Shown: positions 9,885-21,205 of the stretch, piece by piece
Layout: each line of letters opens with the position of its first letter
Position numbering within the stretch: position 1 is the first letter of the stretch
Assembly: GCA_023055505.1 (NCBI GenBank)
Contig: JALIRH010000063.1
Span: 203,501-267,500 of the forward strand
Length of the DNA stretch: 64,000 nt
From: Callipepla californica brunnescens
Lineage: Eukaryota > Chordata > Aves > Galliformes > Odontophoridae
Reading direction: 5' to 3'
The notes under the pieces: generated by a model
Seen by the model: the letters and a program-made list of their open reading frames with translations, nothing else
The model's database searches: none
What the model was told of the DNA's origin: nothing
Program-made: the position numbers and the translations under genes

Positions 9885-11282
9885 GTAAGAAATTGCACGT
9901 CCTTCCTAACAGCGGGATGGGCAGTGCACGTGATCAGGTTGTGAATTTGCTGGGCTTATCTCATTGCGTGTCTGTTGGTGGTGGTGGTTTTTGTTGCTTC
10001 TTTGTGTGTGCGTTTGGGCAAGAGAATGCCTGAAAATGTGCTTGCTTAGGTTCTTGTTTTTGTTAGCCAGATGTTTTGTTCAAAGAAACTCTGATTCCGG
10101 AAGGAGGAAAGCTCTTCAAGTGTGAGTTTAGGAAGGGTACCGGAGACTGCTGACTAATAGCAGTCTTGTGGAGACACAGTTGTAAGTTCTGACTTCATCG
10201 TTTTAGATAAGAAAAGACCCTAGGACGTTGGCAGAGTTTTGGTTTGGTGATATTCTACTACTGAAACAGCTTTCTTACAGAAGTGTAACTTCAGTGAAGG
10301 CGCCTCAGATTTGTCACAAACTAGACTGGTAATCACTGAGGAGGAATTAGGAGCTACTCGAGTTACCTAACCACTGTTACCTGGAAAAAATTGGGTCTGT
10401 GATATCCAAGTAGAATGTGCTGCTGGAGCATCCCTTGAGGAATGAAGTGACTCGGTTATTGGAGCTGTGTTCTGACAGACTTTCTTACCCATGCAATGAA
10501 TACACCTTGACGTAGCTTCTCAGAACTTAATGCATTCTTTTGATTCTGCAGCTCTAATTGCCAGAAGGTGCTTAAAACAAAAAGAAAACACAACGAGAGA
10601 AATAGGAAGCAGTTGCTAGGACTTGTAGTGGTGAGATTTTACTCGAGCAACAGCTATTGAGATGGCACTCGGCTCAGAGTGTGTTCTCACAGTTGTTATC
10701 TCTGATGGCAGCAGGAGCAGTTCTGCCTTTGTTTCCCTGGCTGCAGTCTGGTGAGGTTTTCCTTGGATGTACTGTTATGAGTGTGTGTCTGTGCACTCAG
10801 TTAGGGCAAGTTCTACTGACGAGACTTGCATGGACTTGGACGTGAGAAAATGAAGTAAGAATTAGGCTCCTTGTAGTAAAGACAAGTTGGAACAATTATG
10901 TTTGTGACCAAATCAGGAGCGTGCTTTAGAACACTGTATAGGTTGGTTCTTCTCATCACGCAGTGAGAGCCAGAGGTAAGCATGATCCTGAGAGCTGAAG
11001 GAACATTCCCTTCCTTGAAAAAGAAGCTGCAGCATTGTTTCTGAGTTGTACTGGCAGAGTGTGCTGTCAGCAGTAGCACTGGAATACTAAATTGCAACTT
11101 GGATCCATGGAGCTGAAGTAATGGGAAAATGGTTTTAATCTGCATAATATGAACGAGAGATCTTCCTTCTTTGTCATTTGGGTATAAAAATGAAACATTC
11201 TCAATCTTCTGGAAGGAGTTGAGGGGAATCTGTTTGTTGACGCATCTTAACCCAGATTCAGTGCAGCTTTGCTACCTTTCAG
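9885..11282 (+). other. Intron of the XPO1-like fragment (about 1.4 kb)
   Basis: GT...AG-bounded, AT-moderate sequence with short chance open frames on both strands. No mobile element or RNA gene was recognised in it. Confidence 0.75.
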
Positions 11283-11389
11283 GCGAAGTGGAAACCAAGC
11301 AGCCCTTGGTTAGAAGGATGAGGACTGTAAAAAGGGAAAGTTTAGAACTGATTTCTGGCTGGGTGAGCAGGTCCAACGATCCTCAGATG
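11283..11389 (+). CDS. XPO1-like exon C (partial gene)
   Basis: This exon follows a CTACCTTTCAG acceptor and ends in ATG|GTAAGT. It encodes the XPO1 segment around TKQPL, MRTVKRE and LISGWVSRSNDPQM, the best conserved piece of the fragment. Its 107 nt combine with the phase-1 end of exon B to restore phase 0. Confidence 0.9.
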
Positions 11390-11767
11390 GTAAGTAAATA
11401 TGGCATCCAAAGAGTTGATAGGACACATTCAGGAGGAACTCTGCTCTTTTGCTGCAGTGCAGTTAACACTGTTCTGTTCACAAGAACTGGCTTCAGAACT
11501 GCAATATCTGCAGGAAGGATGATAAGCTGTGACCATACAGGGGTAGGCCTGAGCTGTGTTTTGAGTGCTTCAGGTAGTGTCAGCTGAGAGCAGTCCTAAG
11601 GGGAAGCAGGAAGGTGTAGGAGAGCCCTCAGGCAAGCACTGCTGGATGAACACAGTGTGTGGGAAGCATGTGGGCGTGTAAGTTCATTTTTAGCTTCTTT
11701 CCGAACTGCTGTGTGAGGCTTTGTTGGGTAACTGCACTGCTCTAAGCATGTCTTGCTCTTGATGTAG

Positions 11768-11962
11768 GTTGCTGAAAACTTTGTTCCTCCCTTGTTGGGT
11801 GCCGCTCTCATTGACTACCAGAGAAATGTTCCAGCTGCTAGAGAGCCTGCAGTACTGGGTGCTGTGGCTGTGGCTGTAAAGAAGCTGGGTGGGCACATCG
11901 CTGCTGAAATACCTCAGATCTTTGATGCTGTTTTTGAGTGCACGTTAAATATGATCAAGAAG
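11768..11962 (+). CDS. XPO1-like exon D, last exon present
   Basis: This exon follows a TTGATGTAG acceptor and ends AAG|GTATTC. It encodes VAENFVPPLL, DYQRNVPAAREP and an EIPQIFDAVFECTLNMI stretch of XPO1. The next XPO1 exon is not found before the telomere-like array begins at 12709, so the gene is 3'-truncated here. Confidence 0.9.
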
Positions 11963-12708
11963 GTATTCCTATGTAAATTTTGGATAACGGAAAAAAAAAG
12001 AAAAGGGATTTTATATTCAGGATATTGCAAGAAAGGGGGCAGGGCGTGTTATGCTATGTAGTTTACATAGCATTATTCTGTTGGGTGGAAATGAAGGTGA
12101 GGTTGATGAGCTGTGGCTGTCTGGGTGAATGTCTTGATCTCACTGACTTAATTTCTTGATCCAGTTCTGGAATTAAATTCGGAGTTGTTTTTCTGTTCCA
12201 GGACCTTGGGATGTCGTGGTCCTGGAAGCTGAAGTCTACTTGAAGTATATTCATACGTCCTTTGAGTAGAAGTATTGATTAGTTCTTGAAGTATTTCTTT
12301 CCTGATTTCCGTAGCTGCTAGAGTTTCTGTGTTACGGTTTACAGCAGGTACTTGCACAATAGATGGGTGCCGTTTTGCAGCAGTGTGAATCAGAAAGTGT
12401 ATCCCTGTAGTGGCTGGGTGCTTAACCGCTGAGGCCGTCTGTCCTGTGCCTGTGGAGCAAGTGGTAATTAATGTTGTGCACTGACCAAATGTGGTTCACC
12501 CTGCTGACACTGTGTAAGTCCAGCAAATGGTCTTCTCAATCTATGGTGGTGAAAGTATGGGGAAAAATGTTGCTGGGAATCTGGGAACTGCATGCTTTGT
12601 TTTGTTTTTAGATTTCCTTAAAGCTGAGATCTCCATGGTAAGCCAGATTTTCTCTCCCAGATTTTCACAGTGAAAAGGCTGTATGGATTCAGGCCTTTTC
12701 TGCGACTG
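11963..12708 (+). other. Intron remnant up to the telomere-like junction
   Basis: Non-repetitive sequence continuing the intron after exon D. No further XPO1 exon, mobile element or RNA gene was recognised. It ends where GGTTAGGG repeats start at about 12709, the probable duplication breakpoint. Confidence 0.6.
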
Positions 12709-14085
12709 GTTAGGGTTAGGGTTTAGGCTAGGGTTAGGGTCAGCTTCAGGGTCAGGGTTAGGGCAAGGGTTAGGTTTTGGTGTAGATTTCGGTTTAGGGT
12801 AAGGGTTAGGGATAATTTGAGTGTTAGCGTCAGGGACAGAAGTAGGTGAAGTGTTCATGTTAGGAGTAGCATTAGGGTTAAGTTTAGGGTTAGACTTAGG
12901 ATTGGATTTGTATGTAGGGTTAGGGGTAGGGTTAGTTTGAGTGTCAGGGTGAGGTAAGGGGTAGGCCTCGGGTTTGGCTTTGTGTTAAGTAAAGGTTTAG
13001 GAATAGTTGTAGGGTTAGTGTTTGGATTAGGATTTGGTTTAATATTAGGAACATGTTTTGGGATAGATTTAGGTGAGGGTTGTGGTGATCTGATGCTTTT
13101 GGTTAGGTTTAGGGTTGGGCTTCCACTTGGGTTTTGTGGTAGGGTCTGAGTTTGGGTTAGGGTTAGGGTAGAGTTAGAATTAGGATTTGGGAAATGCTTC
13201 GAGTTCTGTTTAGGGTAAGGATTAGTGTTAGATTTAGGGTTTGAGTTAGGGTTAGGATTATGGTTAGGACTAGGGTTCTGTTAGGTTTTGGGTTAGGGTT
13301 ATGGGTAAGTTTGTTTTAGTACTAGGGTAAGGTTATGTTTAGGGTTAGGGTTACGATTAGGGAAAGATTTAGTGATACAGTGTTAGGGTAAGTTTAGGTT
13401 ATGGAATAGGGTTAGGTGTAAGATTGGGTTTAGTAATAGGGTTAGGTTTAGATTCTGGGTTAGGGTTAGAGATAGGGAAAGGGTTTGGGATTGTTTTAGG
13501 TTTTGGATTAGGTTTAGGATTAGGGTTAGGGAAAAAGTTTTTCTCAGTTTTATGATTGTGTTTAGAGCTAGGATTAGGTTGAGTGTTCATGTTAGCATTA
13601 GGGGAAGTTTTAGGTTTAGGTTTAGGTTTAGGATGCGATCTGTGTTTAGGGTTAGGGGCAGGGTCAGTTTGAGTGTAAGGGTCAGATTAGGGTTAGGCCT
13701 CTGGTTAGGGTTAAGGTTAGGAATAGGATTAGGTTTCAGGTTAGTGTTAGGGTTAGGCCTGGGATTGCTGTTAGGGTTAGGTTAAGGTAAGTCTTGTGGT
13801 TAGGGTTAGGTGTAGGAAAAGGGTTTTGGGGATAGGGATAGTGTATAGGTAAGGGTTAGAATTCGATTTAGGATTAGGCTTAGGGATAGGGTTTGTTTGA
13901 GTTCTAAGGTTAGATACAGCATTAGAACTAGGTTGAGTGTCAGTGTTAGGATTAGGGTTTGGGTTACTGTTGAGGATAGGAATAGGGATAGGTTTAGGGT
14001 TATGCTTAGGGTTCAAGCTAGGTACAGGGTTCGGGTTAGGTTTAAGGTGAGTGTTAGGCTTAGGGTAAGGATTGTGGTAAAAATG
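12709..14085 (+). repeat. Degenerate TTAGGG array, left of the class I ERV
   Basis: TTAGGG variants (TTAGTG, TTTAGG, TTAGGAT and others) in G-rich orientation on the plus strand. Inside are the non-telomeric landmarks also found in all other arrays here: GTGTTCATGTTAG near 12853 and 13582, GGGGTAGGCC near 12960, and a GGTGATCTGATGCT form near 13085. The array is therefore an old satellite built on telomeric sequence, not fresh telomere. The frames in it encode only repetitive Arg/Val/Phe or Asn/Pro peptides. Confidence 0.9.
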
Positions 14086-14096
14086 AGTTCTCTACT

Positions 14097-14620
14097 TGTT
14101 AATCAAACCGACTCGAGACAGATGTGTCCGTGTTTTTCAGCGTGTTTTTTTTTCTGAGAACTATGTAGTTTGTAGAAGTCTCAAAAGAGATATATCGATG
14201 TTTTGTCTAAAAACTGTAGTTTGTGCAAGTTGGAGCCACAGCGCTTAGTTCTAACACCTGGACAATGAACAACAGATAGCAGTGACCTTTGGAGAAACTG
14301 CAAAAGAAAAAGAAGTGAAAATCTCCTCTTGAGCGCGCGTGATCGGAGCTGAGGAAAACTATGGCCTTCATCATCTCGATCGCCAGGAGGCAGAGAACGA
14401 CCCCCAGATAACAGCCAGCGCAGCCCAGGAAGAGAAAGATAAGACATGAATGCAGAGATAAGGGACAATGAAAAGAGGGGTTGGGGGGCCCTGTTGAGCA
14501 CCTCTGGTGCAGAGGAGACTCCCAGCCGCCCAGCGCTGTTCCGCTCATTTCTTGCTTGCTCAATAAATTCCTTACTGTTGGCAACAGTTGGTGCGTATCG
14601 TTCTCTTCACACCTCTAACA
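14097..14620 (+). repeat. 5' LTR of the class I ERV
   Basis: The proposed ends are TGTTA at 14097 and TAACA at 14620, a perfect 5 bp inverted repeat with TG...CA termini, about 524 bp. AATAAA at 14562-14567 is a suitable polyadenylation signal about 55 bp before the end. The 3' boundary is firm because the primer site follows three bases later; the 5' boundary is less certain without a second LTR. Confidence 0.7.
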
Positions 14621-14623
14621 ATT

Positions 14624-14641
14624 TGGTGCCGTGACTCGGAT
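14624..14641 (+). other. Primer-binding site, tRNA-His type
   Basis: TGGTGCCGTGACTCGGAT is complementary to the 3' end of vertebrate tRNA-His including CCA. It sits directly after the LTR and sets the element's polarity and family. Confidence 0.85.
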
Positions 14642-14718
14642 CCAGGCGACTCTGCTGTGGAATTCCCACTCCAGGGGAGCACCCCGTCTTCGGACGGCCC
14701 CTGGGCTGGGGAACTTCT

Positions 14719-16180
14719 GTGCAGAGACCTGTAGCTCCGAACTCTAGGTACAGCTCGCAGGTAAAGCTACCGGACATACCACTAGAAAGTCCCCTAGGTT
14801 TAATGTTAAAACATTGGGGTGATTCTCCCTCTAGACGAGGAAAGAGTGAGGTGAAGATGGTACATGACTGTATGGAGGTATGGGGAGGAAAGCAGAGAAG
14901 GGCAGATCAGCTGTTCTGGCCAGTATTTGGGTCCTTTGAGGACCGGATCTGCCAGGCTCTAAACGCTTATGCAAATGAAAAACAGCCTTTGAATCTGGAA
15001 GATGGTGAGTATGCAAATGATGTGTAGAATCTGATATTGGAACCTTTCTGTTCCCCCTAATTAAAAAAAGGAATACAACAGAGGAGGACATTATACACTA
15101 TCCCCCCGCCTTACGCTCCCCCCGAACAGAATCCAGCGGCTCCGCCGGAGCAAGCTGAATCTGACTTGGGAGATGAACCTGAATGTGAACCCCTAGACTT
15201 CCCTAGGAGAAGGATCACTAGAAGGCAAGCTAGGCAGGAGAGAGGTCAAGGAGGAAACGTTCTCCCTTGAAGAGAAATACCTGTAGCTACCGGAGGATCA
15301 AAGCCAGGAGCTGGCTATGTTTCAGTTCCCTTCAACTCAGGAGATACATAAGGGAATTTCAGAAGGAGATGGGGAATTTGCTGGAGGATCCTTGAGGGGT
15401 CTCCGAGAGGCTAGATCAATCTTCAGGTCCCAACCATTAAACTTGGGATGAAACACAGGCAATTTTGGGCATACTATTTAGAGCAGAAGAAAGGGATATG
15501 ATCAGGAGGGCAGGTACGTGAATCTGGGATCAGCAACACCCGGCTGGCCCAGGAGCAGATCTAAAGTGACCCTTACAGCAGCCCAATTGGGATAATCAGA
15601 GCCAGGAACATGGTACTCACATGGCAGATTTGCGAGTTCTTATTATTCAAGGGATTAGAGAATCTGTCCCTCGGGGACAGAATATCAATAAGGCAAATAA
15701 GGCAAGCAACGGAAAAAAGATGAAACTCCTACTGAGTGGTTAGAGAGACTATGCAGAAATGTACAGTTCTATTCAGGATTAGATCCTGCTACCCCGTGGG
15801 GCGAGCTCTCCTGAAAACGCGGTTTGAAGCTAGGTCCTGGACAGATATTGGAAGGAAACTAGAGAAGCTGGAGGACTGGCAGGAGAGAGGATTAGATGAA
15901 TTGCTGAGAGAGGCTCAGAAAGTATACGTTAAGGAGAGAGGAGGAGACTCAGAAGAGGCAAGCTGGAAGTCTGATAGCCGCGGTAAGAGAAGGACAGAAG
16001 GGGGCGTTCCAGGCAAGGAGAAAAGGGAATATTCCTCGGGCAGAAAATGCGCTTCAACCCAAGCAGAACAGACCCAGAGATATGAGGACAGTTGAATGCT
16101 TCTACTGTCAGAAAAAGGGACACATGAAGAAAGACTGTAGAAAGAGAATCTGGGACGAGCAAATGTTTCAGGAGGACTGA
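14719..16180 (+). pseudogene. gag: Class I ERV gag remnant
   Basis: An N-terminal matrix-like piece (14719-15027) starts with LGLMLKHW-type sequence and includes a VWGGK segment; it runs into a stop at 15025. A proline-rich stretch follows, with a PPPY late-budding motif at 15103-15114. The 15736-16095 frame contains a capsid C-terminal, Arg/Glu-rich helical region. A CCHC zinc knuckle (C-x2-C-x4-H-x4-C, 16097-16138) marks nucleocapsid. Several stops and frame changes separate these parts, so no full Gag is encoded. Confidence 0.75.
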
Positions 16181-16198
16181 GGGGGTCAGGGACTCTAT

Positions 16199-16465
16199 GT
16201 GCTGGGGACCTGGGAAAGAAACAAGCCCTTGATAAAATTGAAATTGGGTTCTCAGCGTCAGGAAATGGAATTTTTGGTAGAGTCTGGGGCAGAAAGATCG
16301 ACTGTTCAATATTTACCTCGAGGATGTTCTTTATCCTCGGAAGAGCTACAAGTAATTGGAACAAAAGGGGAACCTTTTATGGTACCTGTTGTAAAGCAGG
16401 TAGAAATAGAATCACCTAGCACCTATGGAACTGAGTCTTTTTTATTGGTACCTGAAGCAGAATAG
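16199..16465 (+). pseudogene. pro: Class I ERV protease remnant
   Basis: An 88-codon frame matches a retroviral aspartic protease. The active-site triad normally D-T/S-G reads E-S-G (codons 16280-16288, in FLVESGAERSTV), so the catalytic aspartate is replaced by glutamate. A stop follows at about 16463, in front of an LLGRD-like segment that should belong to the same domain. Confidence 0.75.
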
Positions 16466-18460
16466 AATTTGCTAGGGAGAGATTGAATTGTGGAGTTAGG
16501 AATACATTTGGAAGTAAAAGATAGAGAATTAACTGTTCAGCAACGTACTCTAACGATAGAAGATGAGGCTAGAATTAACCCAGAAGTTTGGTAGAGTCCA
16601 GAATCAGTAGGGAAGTTAGACATAGAACCCTTTGAAGTGATTCTAAAGGACCCAGGCATTCCAATTAGGGTGAAACAATATCCCATTTCACAGGAAGGTA
16701 AATCAGGGCTACAACCTGAAATGGAGAGATTAATATCTAAAGAACTATTAGAGCCTTGTATGTCTCCCTAGAATACTCCCATACTCCATGTAAAAAAAAA
16801 AAACCTTATGGCACATACAGATTGGTCCACGACTCAAGGGAAATTAAGGAGAGAACAATTCCCCACTTCCCAGTAGTGGCAAACCCCTATATGCTGCTCG
16901 GTCAATTGAAGCCAGAATCTCAGTAGTATAGTGGAATTGATTTCAAGGATGCTTTTTGGACCTGCCCCCTGACGGCAGAATGCAGAGACTACTTTGTCTT
17001 CGAGTGGGAAGATCCAAACACCCATAGAAAACAACAACTCAGAGGGACAGTGCTCCCACAGGGATTCACAGAATCCCTAACTTGTTTGGGCAAGCCCTTG
17101 AGCAAGTACTAAAAACTGATGAACTAAACCCACAGGCAACCTTAGTGCAATATGTAGATGACTTACTATTAGCTGGAGCAGGCGAGGAGACAGTTAGACA
17201 GGAGAGCATTAAACTATTGCATTTCTTTGGTTCAAAGGGGTTCCAAGTTTCAAAGGCAAAATGCCAATTTACAGAAGAGGAAGTGAAATATTTGGGACAT
17301 TGGTTAAGCAAGGGAAATAAGACATTAGATCCAGAACGGGCAAATGGGATTTGATCTTGAAAAGCCCCAAGAGGCAAGAGGCAGGTGAGGCAGATGTTAG
17401 GGCTGCTAGGATGCTGTCGACAATGGATTGAGAATGATAGCAGTAAGGTAAAGCTTTTATAGCAGAAACTAGTACAAGATGGCTGAAGAAAGTGGAGCCA
17501 GGAGGATGAGCAAAGATTAGAAGACTTCAAGGTAGATCTTCTTCATGCACCAGCGTTAAGCTTACCTGATCTAAAAAGCCCATTTTACCTTTTTGTAAAT
17601 ACAGACGAAGGGATCGCTTTTGGAGTAGTGAGCCAGGAATGGGCCGGGAAGAAGAAGCCAGCAGGATACTTTTCAAAACTCTTGGATCCCGTTAGCCGTG
17701 GGTGGCCTACCTGTCTACGAGCAATAGTTGCTGTAGCTCTGTTAGTAGAAGAAGCAGGGAAGATGACTTTCAGGGGTGAATTACAAGTGTATAGTCCACA
17801 TGACAATAAGGGGAGTACTCCAAGAAAAAGCAGAGAAGTGGATTACAGATGCTAGACTATTGAAATAGGAAGGAATCCTAATCCATTCTCCTCAATTAGA
17901 AATAGAAACTCCAAGTTTGCCAAATCCTGCTCAATTTTTCTATGGGGAACCAGATGAAGATTTAAGCCATGATTGCATTCAGTGTATAGAGTATCAGGCT
18001 AAAAGAGGGGAGGACTTAGAAGAGGAGAAGTTATTAGAAGGGGGCAAATGATTTGTAGATGGCTCCTCCCGGGTGGTAGAAGGAAAAGGAAAATCAGGGG
18101 ATGCTCTACTAAACGGGAAAACGTTTCCAGTAATTGAATCGGGACCATTGGACAGAACGTGGTCAGCTCAGGCTGTGAAATTCTATACAATCCTTCCAGC
18201 CCTTCAAATGTTGAAAGGAAGCATTGGGACTATCTCTACAGATTCTAGGTATGCGTATGGGGTAGTCCATACCTTGGGAAAAAGATGGGAGGAAAGAGGA
18301 TTGGTAAACTCACCCGGGAAAGGGTTAATTCACCAGTCGTTAAGAAGACAAACTCTGAGGGCAAGAAGAGAACCAGAGAAAAGCGCAGTAGTACACGGAA
18401 AGGCACCAGAGGGCGATGTCGGCTGAAATAAGGGGAACTAATTTTGCTGATGAAGAAGCG
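16466..18460 (+). pseudogene. pol: Class I ERV reverse transcriptase and RNase H remnant
   Basis: Recognisable RT blocks: a YRLVHD-type fingers segment (about 16810-16840), an IDFKDAF catalytic block, LPQGF (about 17056), and YVDD (17151-17162) followed by LGHWLSKG. RNase H begins near 18050 with FVDGSS. Breaks include stops near 16770, 16925 and 17352, and a run of about 11 A at 16793-16803, a likely slippage site. Shared order and motifs with integrase downstream confirm one old pol gene. Confidence 0.8.
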
Positions 18461-19575
18461 AAAAGAGCAGCTCCGACAAATGGAGGTTGAGGAAAAGGAG
18501 GGAAAATGGTTATTAGCTGATGGAAGAGAGGTAATCCCTAAAGCTTGGAGAAGATGAGGATAATTTCCTAAGCAGACTCATTGCAGGCTTCAGGCCTTGG
18601 TGGACCAATTCACAATGAAATAGATGTGTATAGGCATTTCTAGCATAGCCAAAGGAATTGTAGATCATTGTATGATTTGGAGGAAAGGAAAGAAACAACA
18701 ACTGAGGGAAAAAATACAGGGAGGAAGGGAATGGGCTGTCAGACCTTTTGCTCAAATGCAGATAGACTTCACAGATCTCCCCAGGGTTGGAAGATAGAAG
18801 TACTTCTTAGGAAGAATCGCCCATTGAACACATTTTCTGGAGGCCTACCCCACCGCTAGGGCAACAGCCCAGACAGTAATCAAGACATTGTTCGAACATA
18901 TTATCCCCAGATATGGGAACATGGAAGTTGCAGATTCAGCTAGAGACCCTCACTTTGTATTAAAGGCAGTGTAAGAGGCTTTAGCTCCAATGGGGACCAA
19001 ATGGGAATATCGCACCCCATGGCACCCACAGAGCTCTGGAAAAGTAGAAAGGTCGAATGGGGAACTTCCAAAGCGGCTTACTAAAGGAATGATTGAAACC
19101 AAGATGTCTTGGATGAAGTGTTTGCCACTGGCACTACTTAACTGAAGAACAGAACCAAGAAGAGAGACTGGAATATCACCTTTTGAAATGGGATATGGAA
19201 TGCCATATGATTTAGAACTCCCATCGGAACATCCCAAGGTAGAAGAAAATACAGGAATATTGAATTGAAATGAATAAGAGAAGGAATGAATGAAGAATGG
19301 AAGGACTGGTGGTCCAACGGCCTCCGCTAGATATGGCAATACATGGAATCAGTCCAGGAGACAAGGTTTAAATTAAAACGTGGAAAGAGTCATCTCTAAC
19401 TCCCCGCTGGGAAGGACCTTTTCTTGTTTTATTAGCAACAGAAACAGCCATCCGGACAGCTGAGCGCAGATGGATCCATGCAAGCCATGTGAAAGGACCA
19501 ATCCGTGACACAGGACCCCAGTGGGAGGTGTCCAAGACTTCGGACGATCTACAAACCACTCTAAGAAAAATGTAA
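18461..19575 (+). pseudogene. pol: Class I ERV integrase remnant
   Basis: The N-terminal HHCC-like region near 18580-18690 has CMIW, so the last zinc-binding Cys is Trp. The core contains QIDFTD (first catalytic Asp), a DSARDPHF segment where the second catalytic Asp position appears to be Ala, and GKVERSNG with the catalytic Glu. The C-terminus has RWEGPF, the GPF/Y module of gammaretroviral integrases, ending at a stop near 19575. Several internal stops are present. Inactive on several independent grounds. Confidence 0.8.
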
Positions 19576-19761
19576 AACGTTTTTTTGTTTTTTTGTTTTT
19601 TTTTTTTTTTTAACAGACGAGAAAACTCAGTCATTTCCTTGTGCGCTTTGTATGTATATTGTATATGTATTGTGCATTGTATACGATGAAGATTGGTGAA
19701 TTCGCTCTTCCTATGAATTCCATTTAGGATTTCCCTTTGCTTCAAATAAGGGGAAGGATGC
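19576..19761. other. T-rich run and unassigned sequence after the ERV
   Basis: A T-rich tract (about 19581-19612) and some 150 bp with TGTATATTGTATATG-type sequence separate integrase from the telomere-like array. It resembles neither env nor the 5' LTR above. Confidence 0.6.
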
Positions 19762-21205
19762 ATTTGAGTGTAGGTGTCAGGTTAGGGTTGTGGTAATCTG
19801 ATGCTTTGGGTTAGGTTTAGGGTTTGTTTTAGGATTAGGTTAGGGTTATTTTTTTGTGTAGCTGAAGGTTTAGTGCAAGGGCTAGGGTTCTCTTTAGTTT
19901 GAGGTTCAGAGAAGGCTTAGGGTTAAGGTTAGGCTTAGGGTTAGGGTAAGGTTTAGGTTTAGGATTAAGGTTAGAGTTCGGGTTAGGTTTAGGGTTAGGT
20001 TTTGGATTAGGGATAGGGTTAGGTTTTGGTGTAGATGAAGGTTTAGAGTATGGGGTAGAGCTCTCTTTAGTTTTAGGATCAGAGAAGGGTTACGCCTTGC
20101 TTGGGTACAGGATAGAGTAAGGGGGAGGGTTAGGATTTGATTTAGGGTTGGTTTTGGGTCTAGGTTAGTTTGAGTGTTAGGCTGAGAGAAGGGGTAGGCC
20201 TTGGGTTGGGTTCTGGCTTAGTGTTAGGTTAGGAATAGGTTTGGCGTTTGGATTGGGTTTGGGGTTAGAAGTAGGGATAGGTTAGGTGAGATCTGCAGTA
20301 ATCTGATGCTTAGCTTTAGGTTTAGGGTTGGGCTTTGAGTTGGGGTTGGTTTTAGGGTCAGATTTCGATTGAAGGCAGACTTAGAGTCACAATGAGGCTA
20401 ATGGTCAGGGTTTGATATACGGTTAGAGTAAGGTTTAGGTTGACTTTAAGTTTCAGGTTTGGAAAATGGTAGGCATTGCTTTTGGTGTGGTGTTTGCCTT
20501 GGGTTTAGGAATTGGAATAGGGTATGAGGACCATCAGATAGCTAGGGTAAGTCTTAGTGTTAGGGTTGGGGTTAGAGTTTAGGTGAGGGTTGTGGTAATC
20601 TGATGCTATGTGTCAGGTTTAGGCTTGGGCATCAACTTGGGGTTGGTGTTAAAGTAGGAGTTTTTGCTTGGGTTCCGCTTCTGCTAGGGATAGATTTCTG
20701 TTTAGGGAAAGGGTTGGTCTTAGGGTAAGTGTTAGGTTTCCGGTTAGGGTTCAGAATAGAATGAGGGGCAAGGTAAGGCTTTGTGCTCGGGTTAGGGCTT
20801 GGGTTTTGGTTCGGATTAGGGTAAGTGTTTGGGTTAGGGTTAGGATAAGAATTAGTGTTAGGTTTAGTGTCAGGGGTGGGTTTTGGTGTTGATTGAGTTT
20901 TATGGTAAGGGGTAGTGAAAGTGGGTCAGGGTAGGGTTCAGCATTGGGTTAGAGCTATGGAAAGGGTTTGGGATTCTTTGAGGTTTCGGATTCGATTTCG
21001 GATTAGGGTTAGGGAGAAAGTGTTTCTCAATGTGATGATTCTATTTAGGGATAGGATTAGGTTGAGTGTTGATGTTAGCATGAAGTTGAGGTTTAGGGTT
21101 AGGTTTAGGTTTCGGATATGATCTGTATGTAGGGATTGAGGCAGGGTTAGCTGGTGCGTAAGGGTGAGAGTAGGGTGAGGTTTAGCTTTAGCGTATGTGT
21201 TGGAA
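19762..21205 (+). repeat. Degenerate TTAGGG array, right of the class I ERV
   Basis: G-rich-strand telomere-like repeats with the same landmarks as the left array: GTGGTAATCTGATGCT near 19790 and 20590 (a variant near 20292), AGAAGGGGTAGGCCTTGG near 20188, and a GTGTTGATGTTAGCAT form near 21066. It is therefore probably the continuation of the 12709-14085 array, split by the ERV. Confidence 0.9.

Larger units (their letters stand above)
9286..11962 (+). pseudogene. XPO1-like: Partial XPO1 (exportin-1/CRM1)-like gene, four exons
   Basis: XPO1 is the nuclear export receptor that carries leucine-rich NES cargo with RanGTP; it is built of HEAT repeats. Four exons matching an internal part of XPO1 (roughly human residues 630-836 of about 1071) lie in order, with splice-acceptor AGs and GT donors: 9286-9384, 9701-9884, 11283-11389, 11768-11962. 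Exon phases join correctly (0, 1, 0, 0), and the spliced frame has no stop. Relative to XPO1 the first exon lacks 12 residues in frame, its donor is the weak GTCAGA, and many substitutions are spread through all exons. Upstream exons are replaced by CR1; downstream exons are replaced by telomere-like DNA from 12709. Retained introns show a genomic duplication, not a retrocopy. Most likely a non-functional fragment. The alignment to XPO1 is from memory. Confidence 0.9.
14097..19575 (+). mobile_element. Decayed class I (gammaretrovirus-like) ERV, no env, no 3' LTR
   Basis: Plus-strand order is LTR, tRNA-His primer site, gag (PPPY late motif, one CCHC knuckle), protease, RT, RNase H, and integrase ending in a gammaretrovirus-type GPF/Y domain. 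The single zinc knuckle, tRNA-His site and GPF domain place it in class I. Many stops and frameshifts break every gene. After the integrase stop at about 19575 there is a T-rich run, then about 160 bp of unassigned sequence, then the telomere-like array: env and the 3' LTR are missing. The element sits between two degenerate TTAGGG arrays and probably inserted into one. Confidence 0.85.

Noticed and set aside
10657..11145. Frames of 62 and 110 codons in the XPO1-like intron
   Set aside because: Inside a GT-AG intron, unrelated to XPO1 and without any feature beyond chance length.
12541..14016. Open frames rich in Asn-Pro or Arg-Val-Phe in the TTAGGG array
   Set aside because: They are direct translations of degenerate telomere repeats; the same peptides appear in every array and both strands.
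14181..14584. Minus-strand frames of 106 and 125 codons over the class I LTR
   Set aside because: They lie antisense to a well-defined LTR and have no recognisable domain.
15915..16364. Minus-strand frames of 126-149 codons opposite gag/pro of the class I ERV
   Set aside because: Shadows of the A/G-rich sense strand of gag; no known family resemblance.
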